Source: Candidatus Cloacimonadota bacterium
GTDB lineage: Bacteria > Cloacimonadota > Cloacimonadia > Cloacimonadales > TCS61
Reading direction: 5' to 3'
Assembly (NCBI GenBank): GCA_011372345.1
Contig: DRTC01000556.1
Coordinates: 1 to 6,028 of the forward strand
DNA: 6,028 nucleotides
Below are positions 5,704 to 6,028 of this stretch, in pieces. Each line of letters opens with the position of its first letter. Position 1 is the first letter of the stretch. Both the position numbers and the translations under genes were made by a program. Under the pieces are notes generated by a model. It worked only from the letters and a program-made list of their open reading frames with translations. It made no database searches and was not told the DNA's origin.

Positions 5704-6028
5704 TTATATATCTAATGGACTTGTAACACTGATCTTTTTTTTCTGCATTACATGAGTATAGACCATTGTAGTTTTAATGTCTTGATGTCCGAGAAGTTCC
5801 TGAACTGTTCTAATATCGTATCCATTTTCCAGCAGATGGGTCGCAAAAGAATGACGAAGTGTATGACATCCTGCTGTTTTATCGATAGCACTTTTCAGTA
5901 ATGCTTTTCTAAACTCTTTTTGAACAGCACTGGAATGTAAGTGAAACCTGATTGTTTGTTTGAGTTCCTCACTATAATATTTTCGAGCTGCGGGAAAAAC
6001 ATATTGCCATTTAAATTCTTTATTTGCA
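5704..6028 (-). CDS. Integron-integrase-like tyrosine recombinase, C-terminal part (5' end outside window)
   Basis: The last 107 residues are visible, ending at the TAA at 5706-5704. They contain the catalytic half of the tyrosine recombinase site: H55 and R58 in HTLRHSFATHLL, H81 in LLGHQD and the nucleophile Y90 in YTH (numbering within the fragment). The spacings 55-58-81-90 equal those of IntI1 H277-R280-H303-Y312 as I know it. The segment WQYVFPAARKYY ... HLHSSAVQKEF (7-39) matches in layout the extra patch that separates IntI integrases from XerC/XerD, although the usual basic RRHH is IRFH here. IntI enzymes recombine attC and attI sites to move gene cassettes. No attC-like pair of core sites is evident downstream, and the gene points toward the following genes rather than away from them. 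It could also be an orphan IntI-like recombinase. The catalytic residues are intact. Confidence 0.9.
   Translation of the reverse strand, partial: ANKEFKWQYVFPAARKYYSEELKQTIRFHLHSSAVQKEFRKALLKSAIDKTAGCHTLRHSFATHLLENGYDIRTVQELLGHQDIKTTMVYTHVMQKKKISVTSPLDI

Overview
The window is AT-rich (roughly 35-37% GC by eye) and almost fully coding. Every gene I can support lies on the minus strand, so the biological order runs from high to low coordinates: an integron-integrase-like tyrosine recombinase (3' end only, 5704-6028), a 28-codon broken copy of the start of the last gene (5595-5681), a complete AAA_14/DUF4143-type ATPase (4371-5531), and a very large UvrD/AddA-type helicase-nuclease whose frame stays open from 4370 to the window edge at 1. 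The style (low GC, good Shine-Dalgarno sites, abundant small palindromic repeats, IntI-like recombinase) suggests an uncultured anaerobic bacterium, perhaps of the Cloacimonadota/FCB kind. That placement is a guess; nothing here is phylogenetically diagnostic.

The helicase-nuclease carries all core superfamily 1 motifs and an intact RecB-type nuclease site in one frame, so it should be an active AddA-like DNA end-resection enzyme. Three features make it odd. Its reading frame contains clusters of small repeats and hairpins, all frame-preserving, that fall between conserved motifs (residues about 432-494, 764-870 and 1305-1324). The frame does not stop after the nuclease domain but continues for more than 130 residues into a region that looks like the N-terminus of an AddB-type partner, with one repeat exactly at the joint. 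Finally, its first 83 bases exist twice.

The second copy of those 83 bases lies 22 bases downstream of the recombinase gene. It encodes the same N-terminus up to the Walker A motif and then hits a stop codon. Between the two copies sits the ATPase gene, whose stop codon directly abuts the start codon of the functional helicase gene. The simplest reading is that the helicase gene once began right behind the recombinase and that an ATPase module now separates it from its original start, with a reconstituted 5' end behind the ATPase. The copies differ at 7 of 83 positions, so this is not a fresh target-site duplication; it is either old or a recombination between diverged alleles.

The window therefore looks like the border of an accessory region: a site-specific recombinase, a mobile-looking ATPase gene, a broken gene start, and a house-keeping-type recombination enzyme that has become co-transcribed with, and probably translationally coupled to, the ATPase. 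I found no attC site, CRISPR array, RNA gene or convincing terminator.
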